This document shows, in pieces, positions 25,802-33,366 of a stretch of DNA of 64,000 bases; positions within the stretch are counted from its first letter, which is position 1; every line of letters begins with the position of its first letter. The position numbers and the translations under genes are program-made. The notes under the pieces were generated by a model that had not been told where the DNA came from, searched no databases, and saw only the letters and a list, made by a program, of their open reading frames with translations. The stretch spans positions 97,083 to 161,082 of the forward strand of contig NZ_MBTF01000006.1 in the NCBI RefSeq assembly GCF_002013915.1. Direction: 5' to 3'. The stretch comes from Mucilaginibacter pedocola (GTDB lineage Bacteria; Bacteroidota; Bacteroidia; Sphingobacteriales; Sphingobacteriaceae).

Positions 25802-25840
25802 AGCTTTGACAACTTTTTAAAAGTTGTCAAAGCTTTTTTA
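25802..25840 (+). terminator. Terminator of the VOC/SRPBCC/DoxX operon
   Basis: AGCTTTGACAACTTTT (25802-25817) is followed after one base by its exact complement (25819-25834) and a T6 run. The same TTTGACAACTTT stem is used in the terminator at 33330. The right arm also supplies TTG at 25824-25826, a possible -33 box for the next gene. Confidence 0.88.
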
Positions 25841-25856
25841 GCCCTATCTTTACAGC

Positions 25857-26288
25857 ATGAAAAAACTATTGCTGTTCGTCTTTTTCCTGTCGGTGGTTTC
25901 GGTTACCGGTAAACCTACGCATCGTAACGATACCATCCCCGAGTTTATGAAGGGAAAGTTTAAGGACGATTACGGCATTAAGTACGAGATTAACGATACC
26001 CTTTGGTTCCAGCTTCCTAAAAGCAAATACCGTATCATTAAATGGAACCTGCAGGAGCAATACCTGGTTGCCCGCAATAACGATGGCAATCCCGGCGAAG
26101 GCGGACTATATACCCGAATAGATTTTATGGAGTTTAAGAACATGTCGCCATGGAAATGGGGCTATTGCTTAACCGCCTACGATGCCAAAACCGATGTAAT
26201 TGCCGAAAGCATGGCCAAAGCCGACCGTAAGCATCCCAAGACTGGCTGTAACGGTTTTCCTTTTTCACGTATGAAGGAAAACTATTAG
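25857..26288 (+). CDS. Small secreted protein of unknown function
   Basis: The 143-residue protein has a signal peptide (KKLLLFVFFLSVVSVTG) and a compact domain: IPEFMKGKFKDDYGIKYEINDTLWFQLPKSKYRIIKWNLQEQYLVARN, then TRIDFMEFKNMSPWKWGYCLTAYDA. It resembles small periplasmic ligand-binding-like proteins of this group but I do not recognise a family. A TATCTTTA box (25845-25852) ends 4 bp before the ATG, so the mRNA may be leaderless. Confidence 0.7.
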   Translation: MKKLLLFVFFLSVVSVTGKPTHRNDTIPEFMKGKFKDDYGIKYEINDTLWFQLPKSKYRIIKWNLQEQYLVARNNDGNPGEGGLYTRIDFMEFKNMSPWKWGYCLTAYDAKTDVIAESMAKADRKHPKTGCNGFPFSRMKENY

Positions 26289-26297
26289 AATGTTTAT

Positions 26298-26531
26298 TTA
26301 ACCGCAAAGTGCGCAGAGTTTTTGCAAAGAAGCGCAAAGCCTTTGTTAGGCACTAAAAGATAAAGAGAGGTACACGCGAGACTGTTAAGAATCAAGCTTT
26401 CTTAATATTATAATACAAAGGGCGCAAGTTTTAAAACTCTGCGCCCTTTGCGTTTTTTCTCTGCGTTCTTTGCGGTTAAGTTACAGTCGCGCTATTCAAA
26501 ACTGCTAACTGCCCACCGCAAACTGCCAACT
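26298..26531. repeat. Dispersed palindromic element, copy A
   Basis: A 182 bp unit (26298-26479) begins TTAACCGCAAAGTGCGCAGAG and ends with the near-inverse CTCTGCGTTCTTTGCGGTTAA. An inner inverted pair around GGGCGCAAG / GCGCCC lies at about 26420-26450. A tail at 26507-26531 (AACTGCCCACCGCAAACTGCC...) is a 25 bp exact inverse of 52447-52471. It occupies the whole gap between the convergent genes ending at 26288 and 26530. Copy B is at 52530-52703 in the opposite orientation. Confidence 0.85.
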
Positions 26532-28437
26532 ATTTCCCTAACCTTTTCTTCAGCTCATCTATCGGCATTATTAAAAAGCGCCCTACCTGCTGTTTGCCTT
26601 TGTAAGTAACTACTTTTAGCTGCGTAGCATCAATAGGCACGGTAAGCGTGCTGGTGTATTTAGGATAAAATCTGTCGGGTTGTGAGTTATCAAAGCTGTA
26701 GTAAATATCCAGCCCCGGTATTTCGGGGGTAAGCACAACACCCAAAGTACCATCAGGGTTACGTACGGGTTTAAAGCTTGGGTCGTAAACGCTGGGCGAA
26801 AATTTGGTTTCCGATTGATTAAAGCGCTCGAACTGTTTCTCTACCTTAGGGAAGAAAACCGAAAAATTCTTAGGACGCTTAGGCGACCATACCGACTCCG
26901 AAACTGCCAACGCACGTGGCCATATCATATACTCCACCTGGCGGAAGTTATAAACCTGCTCGGTCCAAAGGTTGGCCTGCCCGCCTTTTATCAGTTTGGC
27001 ATCAACGCTATCTGGTACCGGTTCAAACTCGTAAGTTTTGCTGAGGCGCAGGGTGGCGTATACCGGTGGCTCGGTTATTTTATCGCTCTGCATATAATCA
27101 AGGTATACATAAGTGGTTGGGCTCATTACTACTTCGTGGCCAAGTTTGGCAGCTTCTATGCCGCCTTTTATGCCGCGCCAGCTCATCACTGCAGCGTTAG
27201 GGCCAATACCGCCTTCCAGTATCTCATCCCAACCCATAAATTTTTTGCCTTTGCTCTCTACAATTTTCTCCAGGCGCTTTTCAAAATAGCTTTGTACCTC
27301 TTCCTGGGTTTTCAAATTTTCTTTAGCCATCAGCGCTTTCACCTGGTCGCTTTGCTCCCAGAAGTTTTTGGCGCACTCGTCGCCACCCATGTGTATATAG
27401 CCGAATGGGAATAGCTGAGCCAGTTCGCCCACCACTTTATCCAAAAAGTCGTAAGTGTATTCGCTGGCAGGGTTCAGGGTGTTATCCACCAAAGCTGGGT
27501 GGCCGGGTTTGCTCCAATCCATTATCTTCTCGCCCGACCGCACTTTGTATTGATCTGCACCTGGCGTGGCCGATAGTTGCGGGTAAGCGGCAACAGCTGC
27601 AAGGCTATGACCCGGTACATCTATCTCAGGCAAAATATCAACAAAGCGGTCTTTAGCGTATTTCACCAGTTCGCGTATATCATCTTGGGTATAAAAACCG
27701 CCGTAGGTACGTGGCTCATCCGGTTTCGGCGGGATAAAATCGCCGAAGGCACCTTCACGTTTTACGTTGTATGCGCCAACGGTAGTTAAGCGCGGCAAGC
27801 TTTTTATCTCGATGCGCCAGCCCTCATCATCGGTAAGGTGCATGTGCAACAGGTTAAATTTGTATTTAACCATATCATCAATAAAACGCTTTACTTCGGT
27901 TTTGGTGAAGAAGTGGCGCGATACATCGAACATCAGCCCGCGCCACTCAAAGCGTGGGTAATCGTAAATATCAACAACCGGAGCTGCCCACAATACGTTT
28001 TTGGCTACCTCCAACCCTTCAATTTCCTTTGGCAATAATTGCATTAGCGTTTGTGCTCCCCAGTATAAGCCCGCAGGCTGGTTGGCACTTATGGTAATAC
28101 CGTGTTGTTTCACCGAAAGGAAGTACCCTTCTTTACCCAGTTTAGCATCCGCTGTTTTGTTCAGCTCCAATTTAATAGTGGCGGTTGGTGCATGGGCTTT
28201 CACGGTAATGGCTTTGCCTGCCGCGGTAGAAAATTTTTTCTTCAGCAGGTCGAGGATGGAAGTCATTTCCGGCGAGGAACTGCTTTGCACTACTACCACA
28301 TTTGGCAATATAAACTGCCCCGTGTGTTTGGTGATCTTCACCGGTTCGGGAATGATGGAAATACCCGGCGATGTTTGTTGCGCAAAGCCCAACGAGCCAA
28401 CAAGGCAGGACAATACCAGGAGCGATAATTTTTTCAT
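26530..28437 (-). CDS. Beta-N-acetylhexosaminidase, glycoside hydrolase family 20
   Basis: The 635-residue secreted enzyme removes terminal GlcNAc/GalNAc by substrate-assisted catalysis. It has a signal peptide (to about FAQ, residue 20), the GH20b domain (about 28-150, ISIIPEPVKITKHTGQF), and the GH20 TIM barrel from about 155 (YPRFEWRGLMFDVSRHFF, LLHMHLTDDEGWRIEIKSLP, and catalytic pair Asp353-Glu354 in HMGGDECAKNFW). WTEQVYNFRQVEYMIWPRALAVSE is the family end motif. A C-terminal chitobiase-like/FN3 domain follows (YYSFDNSQPD). Divergent from the Gfo/Idh gene at 28624, which may share regulation. Confidence 0.97.
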   Translation of the reverse strand: MKKLSLLVLSCLVGSLGFAQQTSPGISIIPEPVKITKHTGQFILPNVVVVQSSSSPEMTSILDLLKKKFSTAAGKAITVKAHAPTATIKLELNKTADAKLGKEGYFLSVKQHGITISANQPAGLYWGAQTLMQLLPKEIEGLEVAKNVLWAAPVVDIYDYPRFEWRGLMFDVSRHFFTKTEVKRFIDDMVKYKFNLLHMHLTDDEGWRIEIKSLPRLTTVGAYNVKREGAFGDFIPPKPDEPRTYGGFYTQDDIRELVKYAKDRFVDILPEIDVPGHSLAAVAAYPQLSATPGADQYKVRSGEKIMDWSKPGHPALVDNTLNPASEYTYDFLDKVVGELAQLFPFGYIHMGGDECAKNFWEQSDQVKALMAKENLKTQEEVQSYFEKRLEKIVESKGKKFMGWDEILEGGIGPNAAVMSWRGIKGGIEAAKLGHEVVMSPTTYVYLDYMQSDKITEPPVYATLRLSKTYEFEPVPDSVDAKLIKGGQANLWTEQVYNFRQVEYMIWPRALAVSESVWSPKRPKNFSVFFPKVEKQFERFNQSETKFSPSVYDPSFKPVRNPDGTLGVVLTPEIPGLDIYYSFDNSQPDRFYPKYTSTLTVPIDATQLKVVTYKGKQQVGRFLIMPIDELKKRLGK

Positions 28438-28623
28438 GGATAACAAATTGATGGTTTATAAGGGGTAACAGCAGGCAAGTTATAACTTTTTAAATAAAAT
28501 TAATAAGTTTTTTTACAACCAACGGTTACAGTATTTTAGGATGATTTTTTATTACCTTGCCCGTATATCTCACAATTGCGCCTGCAATTTTTATCAACCA
28601 ATTTTTAAGCTTAATTAATAACC

Positions 28624-30021
28624 ATGTCAACTGATCGCAGAAAATTCCTCAAGCACTTGGGCACATCCGTTTTGTTAACCTCGGCATCGCTCAATAGTTT
28701 TGCCGCCCGCGAAGAAAATGAAATAAGGCTGTTACGCGCCCAAAAACGCATTACGCCAAACGATAAAATACGCATTGCTACCGTTGGTATGGGTATTATG
28801 GGTTTTAACGATACCAATGCGGCGCTAACCTCACCCGGAGTTGAGCTGGTTGGCGTTGCCGACTTATATAAAGGCAGGCTTGCCCGTGCTAAAGAAGTAT
28901 ATGGTGCAAGTTTGTTTACCACCGATGATTATCGTGATTTGATTCTCCGTAAAGATATTGATGCCATTATAGTGGCCACCAGCGATAACTGGCACAGTCA
29001 GATATCGATAGATGCTATGCGCGCCGGGAAGGCTGTTTATAGCGAGAAGCCCATGGTGCACCAAATAAGCCAGGGGCTTGCCGAAATACAGGCGCAAAAA
29101 GAAACCAAGATGGTTTTCCAGGTGGGGAGCCAACGCGTGAGCAGTATTGCTTACCGTAAGGCCAAGGAAATGTACGAGGCGGGTGCTATCGGCAAGATAA
29201 ACTCCATCGAGGCATCATTTAACCGGCAGGATGCTTTGGGCGCCTGGCAATATACCATCCCGTTAGATCAATCGGTACAAACGGTTAACTGGGCGCGCTT
29301 TCAATCGAACGCTAAAGAGAAGGTAGATTACGACCCTAAGCGCTTTTTCCGCTGGAGGAACTACCGGGAATACGGCACCGGCGTGGCAGGCGACCTTTTC
29401 GTTCACCTGCTTAGCGGCATACATTTAATAACCGGCTCTAAAGGGCCTGAAAAAATATATTCGATAGGCGACCTATCCTACTGGAAAGATGGCCGTAATG
29501 TACCCGATGTGATGAGTGCCGTTGTGCATTACGGCGACACAAAAGAGCACCCTGCCTTCCAGGTAACGCTGCGTGTGAATTTTGTTAGCGGCGACGGCGG
29601 TAGCAGTACTACTAAGATAGTAGGCTCGGAAGGTGTGATAGACCTTGGCGGCGAGGGCGAAGGCTTCACCATCCGCAAAAATAAATTACCCGAAGCGCCG
29701 GGCATTGGTGGCTGGGATTCGTTATTCACTTACACCGAAGCGCAGCAGAAAGCCTTGCTGGATGATTATAACAAACGCTGGAAAGAAGACAAACGTAATC
29801 GCCAGAAATTTCCGGATGTGGTTTATAAGGCACCGGATGATTATAATGCCTCAAATGACCACTTCGCCAACTTCTTCGATTCGATGAGGAACGGTACCAA
29901 GGTGGTAGAGGATGCCGTGTTTGGTTTTAGGGCTGCAGCACCCGCATTAGCCTGTAACGATAGTTATTTTGAAAACAAAGTTGTGCGCTGGGATGCCCAC
30001 AATATGAAAATAATAGTTTAA
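28624..30021 (+). CDS. Exported Gfo/Idh/MocA-family oxidoreductase
   Basis: The 465-residue protein has a twin-arginine-like signal (DRRKFLKHLGTSVLLTSASLNSFA), a Rossmann NAD(P) motif (VGMGIMGFNDTNAAL, about 55-70), the EKP motif in YSEKPMVHQ, and the C-terminal GFO_IDH_MocA domain (IVGSEGVIDLGGEGEGFTI). Tat export implies that it folds with its cofactor in the cytoplasm and acts in the periplasm, as do several enzymes active on sugars, 3-keto-glycosides or acetamido sugars. GH109-type N-acetylgalactosaminidases are also in this superfamily, and the GH20 neighbour makes that a fair alternative. Confidence 0.9.
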   Translation: MSTDRRKFLKHLGTSVLLTSASLNSFAAREENEIRLLRAQKRITPNDKIRIATVGMGIMGFNDTNAALTSPGVELVGVADLYKGRLARAKEVYGASLFTTDDYRDLILRKDIDAIIVATSDNWHSQISIDAMRAGKAVYSEKPMVHQISQGLAEIQAQKETKMVFQVGSQRVSSIAYRKAKEMYEAGAIGKINSIEASFNRQDALGAWQYTIPLDQSVQTVNWARFQSNAKEKVDYDPKRFFRWRNYREYGTGVAGDLFVHLLSGIHLITGSKGPEKIYSIGDLSYWKDGRNVPDVMSAVVHYGDTKEHPAFQVTLRVNFVSGDGGSSTTKIVGSEGVIDLGGEGEGFTIRKNKLPEAPGIGGWDSLFTYTEAQQKALLDDYNKRWKEDKRNRQKFPDVVYKAPDDYNASNDHFANFFDSMRNGTKVVEDAVFGFRAAAPALACNDSYFENKVVRWDAHNMKIIV

Positions 30022-30038
30022 GCCTGACATTATTAAAC

Positions 30039-30080
30039 AAGAACGGCCGTGAGTACAAACTCGCGGCCGTTCTTATTATA
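30039..30080. terminator. Bidirectional terminator between Gfo/Idh and GH43 genes
   Basis: AAGAACGGCCGTGAGT (30039-30054 region) pairs with ACTCGCGGCCGTTCTT around a 4 nt loop with one G-T pair, then TATTATA. It lies between convergent stops at 30021 and 30093. Confidence 0.9.
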
Positions 30081-30092
30081 TAGCGTGTTGTA

Positions 30093-31076
30093 TTATTTGA
30101 TCTTTCTGGCGGCTACACCTTCATTGGTAATTTTTACCGGCTGAATAAGCCCATCAGCATCAAACACCATTTTCTCTATACAGGTTTCGCGGTGGTTGCC
30201 ATCGGTTTCGGTAAGCGGGCGGCGGTGGTATATAATGTAATACTCATCGGTACCCGGTATGTTGATCACCGAATGGTGGCCCGCTCCTCTTGCTACGGCA
30301 GGGTCTTGCTTTAAAACGGTGGCAATGCGTTTAAACGGTCCGTTAATATTATCGGCCATAGCATATGCTACACGGTAATCGGGGCCTGTCCAGCCCCCTT
30401 CCGACCACATAAAGTAATATTTGCCCTTGCGGATGAACATCAGCGGGCCTTCTACATAGCCTTCGGGTGTGATAGAGCGATAGGTAGTGCCATCTTCAAA
30501 TGGTACTAAACCTGTAAAATCATCTTTCAGCTTGGCTATGTTGCAATGGCCCCAACCACCGTAAATAATGTAGTACTGGCCATCCTTATCGTGAAACACA
30601 AATTGGTCGATAGGTTGTGCGCCGTTGATGATCTTATCGATAAGCGGTTTGCCTAACAGGTCCTTGAATGGGCCTTCGGGTTTGTCGGCAACGGCTACGC
30701 CAATACCGCCTACGGTTTCGTTGTTTTGGATATCGTTGGCACCAAAGAAGAAGTAATATTTATTCCCTTTGTGCACAATGGCTGGTGCCCACATAGCCAT
30801 TTTTGCCCATTTTACGTTGGAAGAATCGAGCACGTTAGCGTGCTTGGTCCAGGTAACCAGGTCTTTCGACGAGAAGGCATCGAAGTGCACCTGTTTCTCA
30901 TATTTGTCGGAAAATGTGGGGTAAACCCAGTATTCTTTACCGAAAATGGTGGCCTCAGGGTCGGCATACCAACCAGGGAATATGGGGTTGCCGGATGTTT
31001 TTTTAGTTTGCGCTTGTGCGTTTGGCAGGCAAAATGCAGCAAGGATAGATAGTATAAGCAGTCGTTTCATAATCAT
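30093..31076 (-). CDS. Glycoside hydrolase family 43 protein
   Basis: The 327-residue secreted protein has a signal peptide ending AQAQ (about 23) and a five-bladed propeller. Seen: NPIFPGWYADPEATIFG with catalytic base Asp39, MWAPAIVHKGNKYYFFFGAN (second acidic region), GAQPIDQFVFHDKDGQYYIIYGG (transition-state Asp), and PEGYVEGPLMFIRKGKYYFMWSEGG with the general acid Glu. GH43 enzymes act mainly on arabinose- or xylose-containing glycans. Its ATG overlaps the stop of the ydcF-like gene by four bases (ATGA), so the two are translationally linked. Confidence 0.93.
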   Translation of the reverse strand: MIMKRLLILSILAAFCLPNAQAQTKKTSGNPIFPGWYADPEATIFGKEYWVYPTFSDKYEKQVHFDAFSSKDLVTWTKHANVLDSSNVKWAKMAMWAPAIVHKGNKYYFFFGANDIQNNETVGGIGVAVADKPEGPFKDLLGKPLIDKIINGAQPIDQFVFHDKDGQYYIIYGGWGHCNIAKLKDDFTGLVPFEDGTTYRSITPEGYVEGPLMFIRKGKYYFMWSEGGWTGPDYRVAYAMADNINGPFKRIATVLKQDPAVARGAGHHSVINIPGTDEYYIIYHRRPLTETDGNHRETCIEKMVFDADGLIQPVKITNEGVAARKIK

Positions 31077-31819
31077 TTCAATAGGGCTACAATGTAGCCA
31101 ATTAACTCTTTAATATAAGTATTCCAGGTGCCGTAAACTACAGTATCGGGCAATAGGTCCCAAAAGGAAATAGCGCCCCGGTTGGTTTTATAATAATCGC
31201 AAGGGTAAGCCACAACGGGTATGCCCGCCTTTTTAAATATCAGCAGCGAACGCCTCATATGGAAGGCCGATGTTACCAGCAGGTAAGGCGGCTTTAAAGT
31301 TGTTTTTTGCAGGATGGCTTTAGAGAATGCTGCGTTTTCGAAAGTGTTGCGGGCGTTGCTCTCTATCAGCACAGCACTATCGGGTATACCGAGTTTACGT
31401 AATTCGCCCTGTACAAATGTGCCCTCGCGAAAGCCGCTGGGGTTTAAGTTTCCGTTGCCGCCGGTAACCAACAGGTGCGATGCTGTGCCGTTCTGCAATA
31501 GTTTAACAGCTTCGGTATAGCGGTCGGCAGCGTTATTAAAAAAGCCGTGCCCGGTAGCATCTTCGGATACAAAACCACCCAGTAAAATAATACTGCTGAA
31601 TTTGTTATTGCCCGGATTGTAAGCCTTAATATCCCACATGTTTGAATACAGCCGCATGGGGATAGGATTGCCAAAGAAATACAAGATTATCACAGAAGTA
31701 ATCAACAACTTGCGGGCCCTCTTCGGTTTTTTGGTGAAAATGGCATACACCAGCATACCAAATATCCACAAAAATGGCAGGATAAGAATGTAAAGTACTT
31801 TGGAGAGTATAAAATACAT
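31073..31819 (-). CDS. YdcF family (DUF218) membrane protein
   Basis: The 248-residue protein has two N-terminal helices (YFILSKVLYILILPFLWIFGMLVYAIF, KLLITSVIILYFFGNP) and a DUF218 domain: SSIILLGGFVSED, SHLLVTGGNGNLNPSGFREGTFV, LIESNARNTFENAAFSKAIL and YLLVTSAFHMRRSLLIFKKAGI. Related proteins SanA, ElyC and YdcF act in envelope biogenesis, and ElyC affects peptidoglycan and ECA lipid carriers. The ATG at 31819 is chosen as it starts the first helix. It is co-transcribed with GH43. Confidence 0.9.
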   Translation of the reverse strand: MYFILSKVLYILILPFLWIFGMLVYAIFTKKPKRARKLLITSVIILYFFGNPIPMRLYSNMWDIKAYNPGNNKFSSIILLGGFVSEDATGHGFFNNAADRYTEAVKLLQNGTASHLLVTGGNGNLNPSGFREGTFVQGELRKLGIPDSAVLIESNARNTFENAAFSKAILQKTTLKPPYLLVTSAFHMRRSLLIFKKAGIPVVAYPCDYYKTNRGAISFWDLLPDTVVYGTWNTYIKELIGYIVALLK

Positions 31820-31917
31820 GGGCTTTATTATGGCGGTACAAATTAATTCATTTTTATTTATTAGCCATGTAACCATCCATTTATTCTGCGCGTCAGACCC
31901 ATCAAAAACCTACAATT

Positions 31918-33249
31918 ATGACACGCCATATATTTGCCACCCTGTTTTTATTAGCGCAAGCGGCGGCAGCTTTTGCACAGCAGGCCCCCGTTAATAAGGC
32001 TTTACAACTTACCGAAAAGCAAAAGGCCGAAACCATTGATAGTATTATTACCACCATAAATAACCGCTACGTTTTTGCCGATGTGGCTAAAAAGATTGAG
32101 ACACATTTGCGTAAGCAGCAAAGCAAAAAAGCGTATACGAAAATTACCGATGGTAACCAGTTTGCGGCCGTTTTAACTGCCGATTTGCAGGCTGCCGGAA
32201 ATGACAAGCACCTGCGCGCCATGTTCTTTGAAGACGAACTGCCTGTAGAGAAAGAACGCGAACTGATGAGCATTCCCGACGAAGAACGCGAAGGCTTAAA
32301 CAATATGCTGATGCATACCAACTACGGCATCAACAAAATTGATGTGCTGAAGGGCAACATCGGCTACCTGGATATTGGCGTATTTGTAACGCCCGAACTG
32401 GCCGGCGAAAAGTATGCCGCCATGATGGCTTACGTGGCCCATACCAATGCACTCATCATCGACCTGCGCAACTGCGGCGGCAGTATGTCGCCCGATGCTA
32501 TACCTTTTATTTGCAGCTATTTTTTTGAGTCGCCGGTGCATTTGAATGATATACAATACCGCAAGAATAACAAGCTGGTGCAATCGTACACCTACTCTTA
32601 CGTCCCTGGCAAAAAGTACCTGAACAAACCGATATATGTACTCATCAGCAAAAACACATTTTCCGGTGCGGAGGAACTGGCCTACGACCTGCAAAACCTG
32701 AAACGTGCTATGCTGATAGGCCAGCCGACGGGGGGCGGCGCTAACCCGGGCGGCGATATCAGGGTGACCAACCACTTCAGGATATTTGTGCCCGTGGGGC
32801 AGGCTATAAACCCCATCAGCAAAACCAACTGGGAGCATGTGGGTGTGCAACCCGATACGCTGATAAACACCAAACTGGCGCTGTATAAAGCACAGAAACT
32901 GGCTATGCGAGCTACCATTGCAACTACCAAAGAGCAAATTTGGAAAGATGCCCTAACTGAATGGGTAAAAGAGCTGGATAACAATAAGCCGCAGATAAAA
33001 CAAGTAGCGTTTGAACTGAAGGGCTACGACAACGCCAAAGAAGTATATGTTGCAGGCACCTTTAACGATTGGAGCAATAGCGCTGCCAGGCTACAACGTA
33101 AAGGCGATAAATGGATGGGCTTAGCCGAAAGCGAGCCCGGCAAAATACGCTATAAATTTATTGTTGACGGGCAATGGATAACCGACCCCGCCAACATCCA
33201 AACCGAAAGCAACGGCCCCAATACCGATTCGGTAAAAATAGTGGAGTGA
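31918..33249 (+). CDS. S41 peptidase fused to a glycogen-binding (CBM48/AMPK-like) domain
   Basis: The 443-residue secreted protein has a signal peptide (to about AFAQ, residue 22), an S41 N-terminal helical part (TIDSIITTINNRYVFADVAKKIETHLR), and the peptidase core: NALIIDLRNCGGSMSPDAIPF and KNTFSGAEELAYDLQNLKRAMLIGQPTGGGANPGG with the nucleophile Ser near residue 249. Residues about 358-443 form an isoamylase-N/AMPK CBM (FELKGYDNAKEVYVAGTFNDWSNSA, KIRYKFIVDGQWITDP). S41 with this tail occurs in a few Bacteroidota; it suggests a protease held on a glycan, but glycan binding is an inference. No PDZ domain. Confidence 0.9.
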   Translation: MTRHIFATLFLLAQAAAAFAQQAPVNKALQLTEKQKAETIDSIITTINNRYVFADVAKKIETHLRKQQSKKAYTKITDGNQFAAVLTADLQAAGNDKHLRAMFFEDELPVEKERELMSIPDEEREGLNNMLMHTNYGINKIDVLKGNIGYLDIGVFVTPELAGEKYAAMMAYVAHTNALIIDLRNCGGSMSPDAIPFICSYFFESPVHLNDIQYRKNNKLVQSYTYSYVPGKKYLNKPIYVLISKNTFSGAEELAYDLQNLKRAMLIGQPTGGGANPGGDIRVTNHFRIFVPVGQAINPISKTNWEHVGVQPDTLINTKLALYKAQKLAMRATIATTKEQIWKDALTEWVKELDNNKPQIKQVAFELKGYDNAKEVYVAGTFNDWSNSAARLQRKGDKWMGLAESEPGKIRYKFIVDGQWITDPANIQTESNGPNTDSVKIVE

Positions 33250-33329
33250 AAAACAGGTGAGTGATGATAGGCCCGTGGTGTTTGCATGCACCCGGGCTTT
33301 GTTGTTTGGGGCTGTTTGCGGGCCGAAAC

Positions 33330-33366
33330 AGATTTGACAACTTTCAAAAAGTTGTCAAATCTAATT
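33330..33366. terminator. Bidirectional terminator between S41 and TPR-kinase genes
   Basis: AGATTTGACAACTTT (33330-33344) and its exact complement (33348-33362) form a 15 bp stem with a 3 nt loop, flanked by AATTTT. It shares the TTTGACAACTTT core with the terminator at 25802. Convergent stops lie at 33249 and 33367. Confidence 0.88.

Noticed and set aside
26815..28468. Several plus-strand ORFs of up to 199 codons
   Set aside because: They are antisense to the GH20 gene, whose catalytic motifs are clear.
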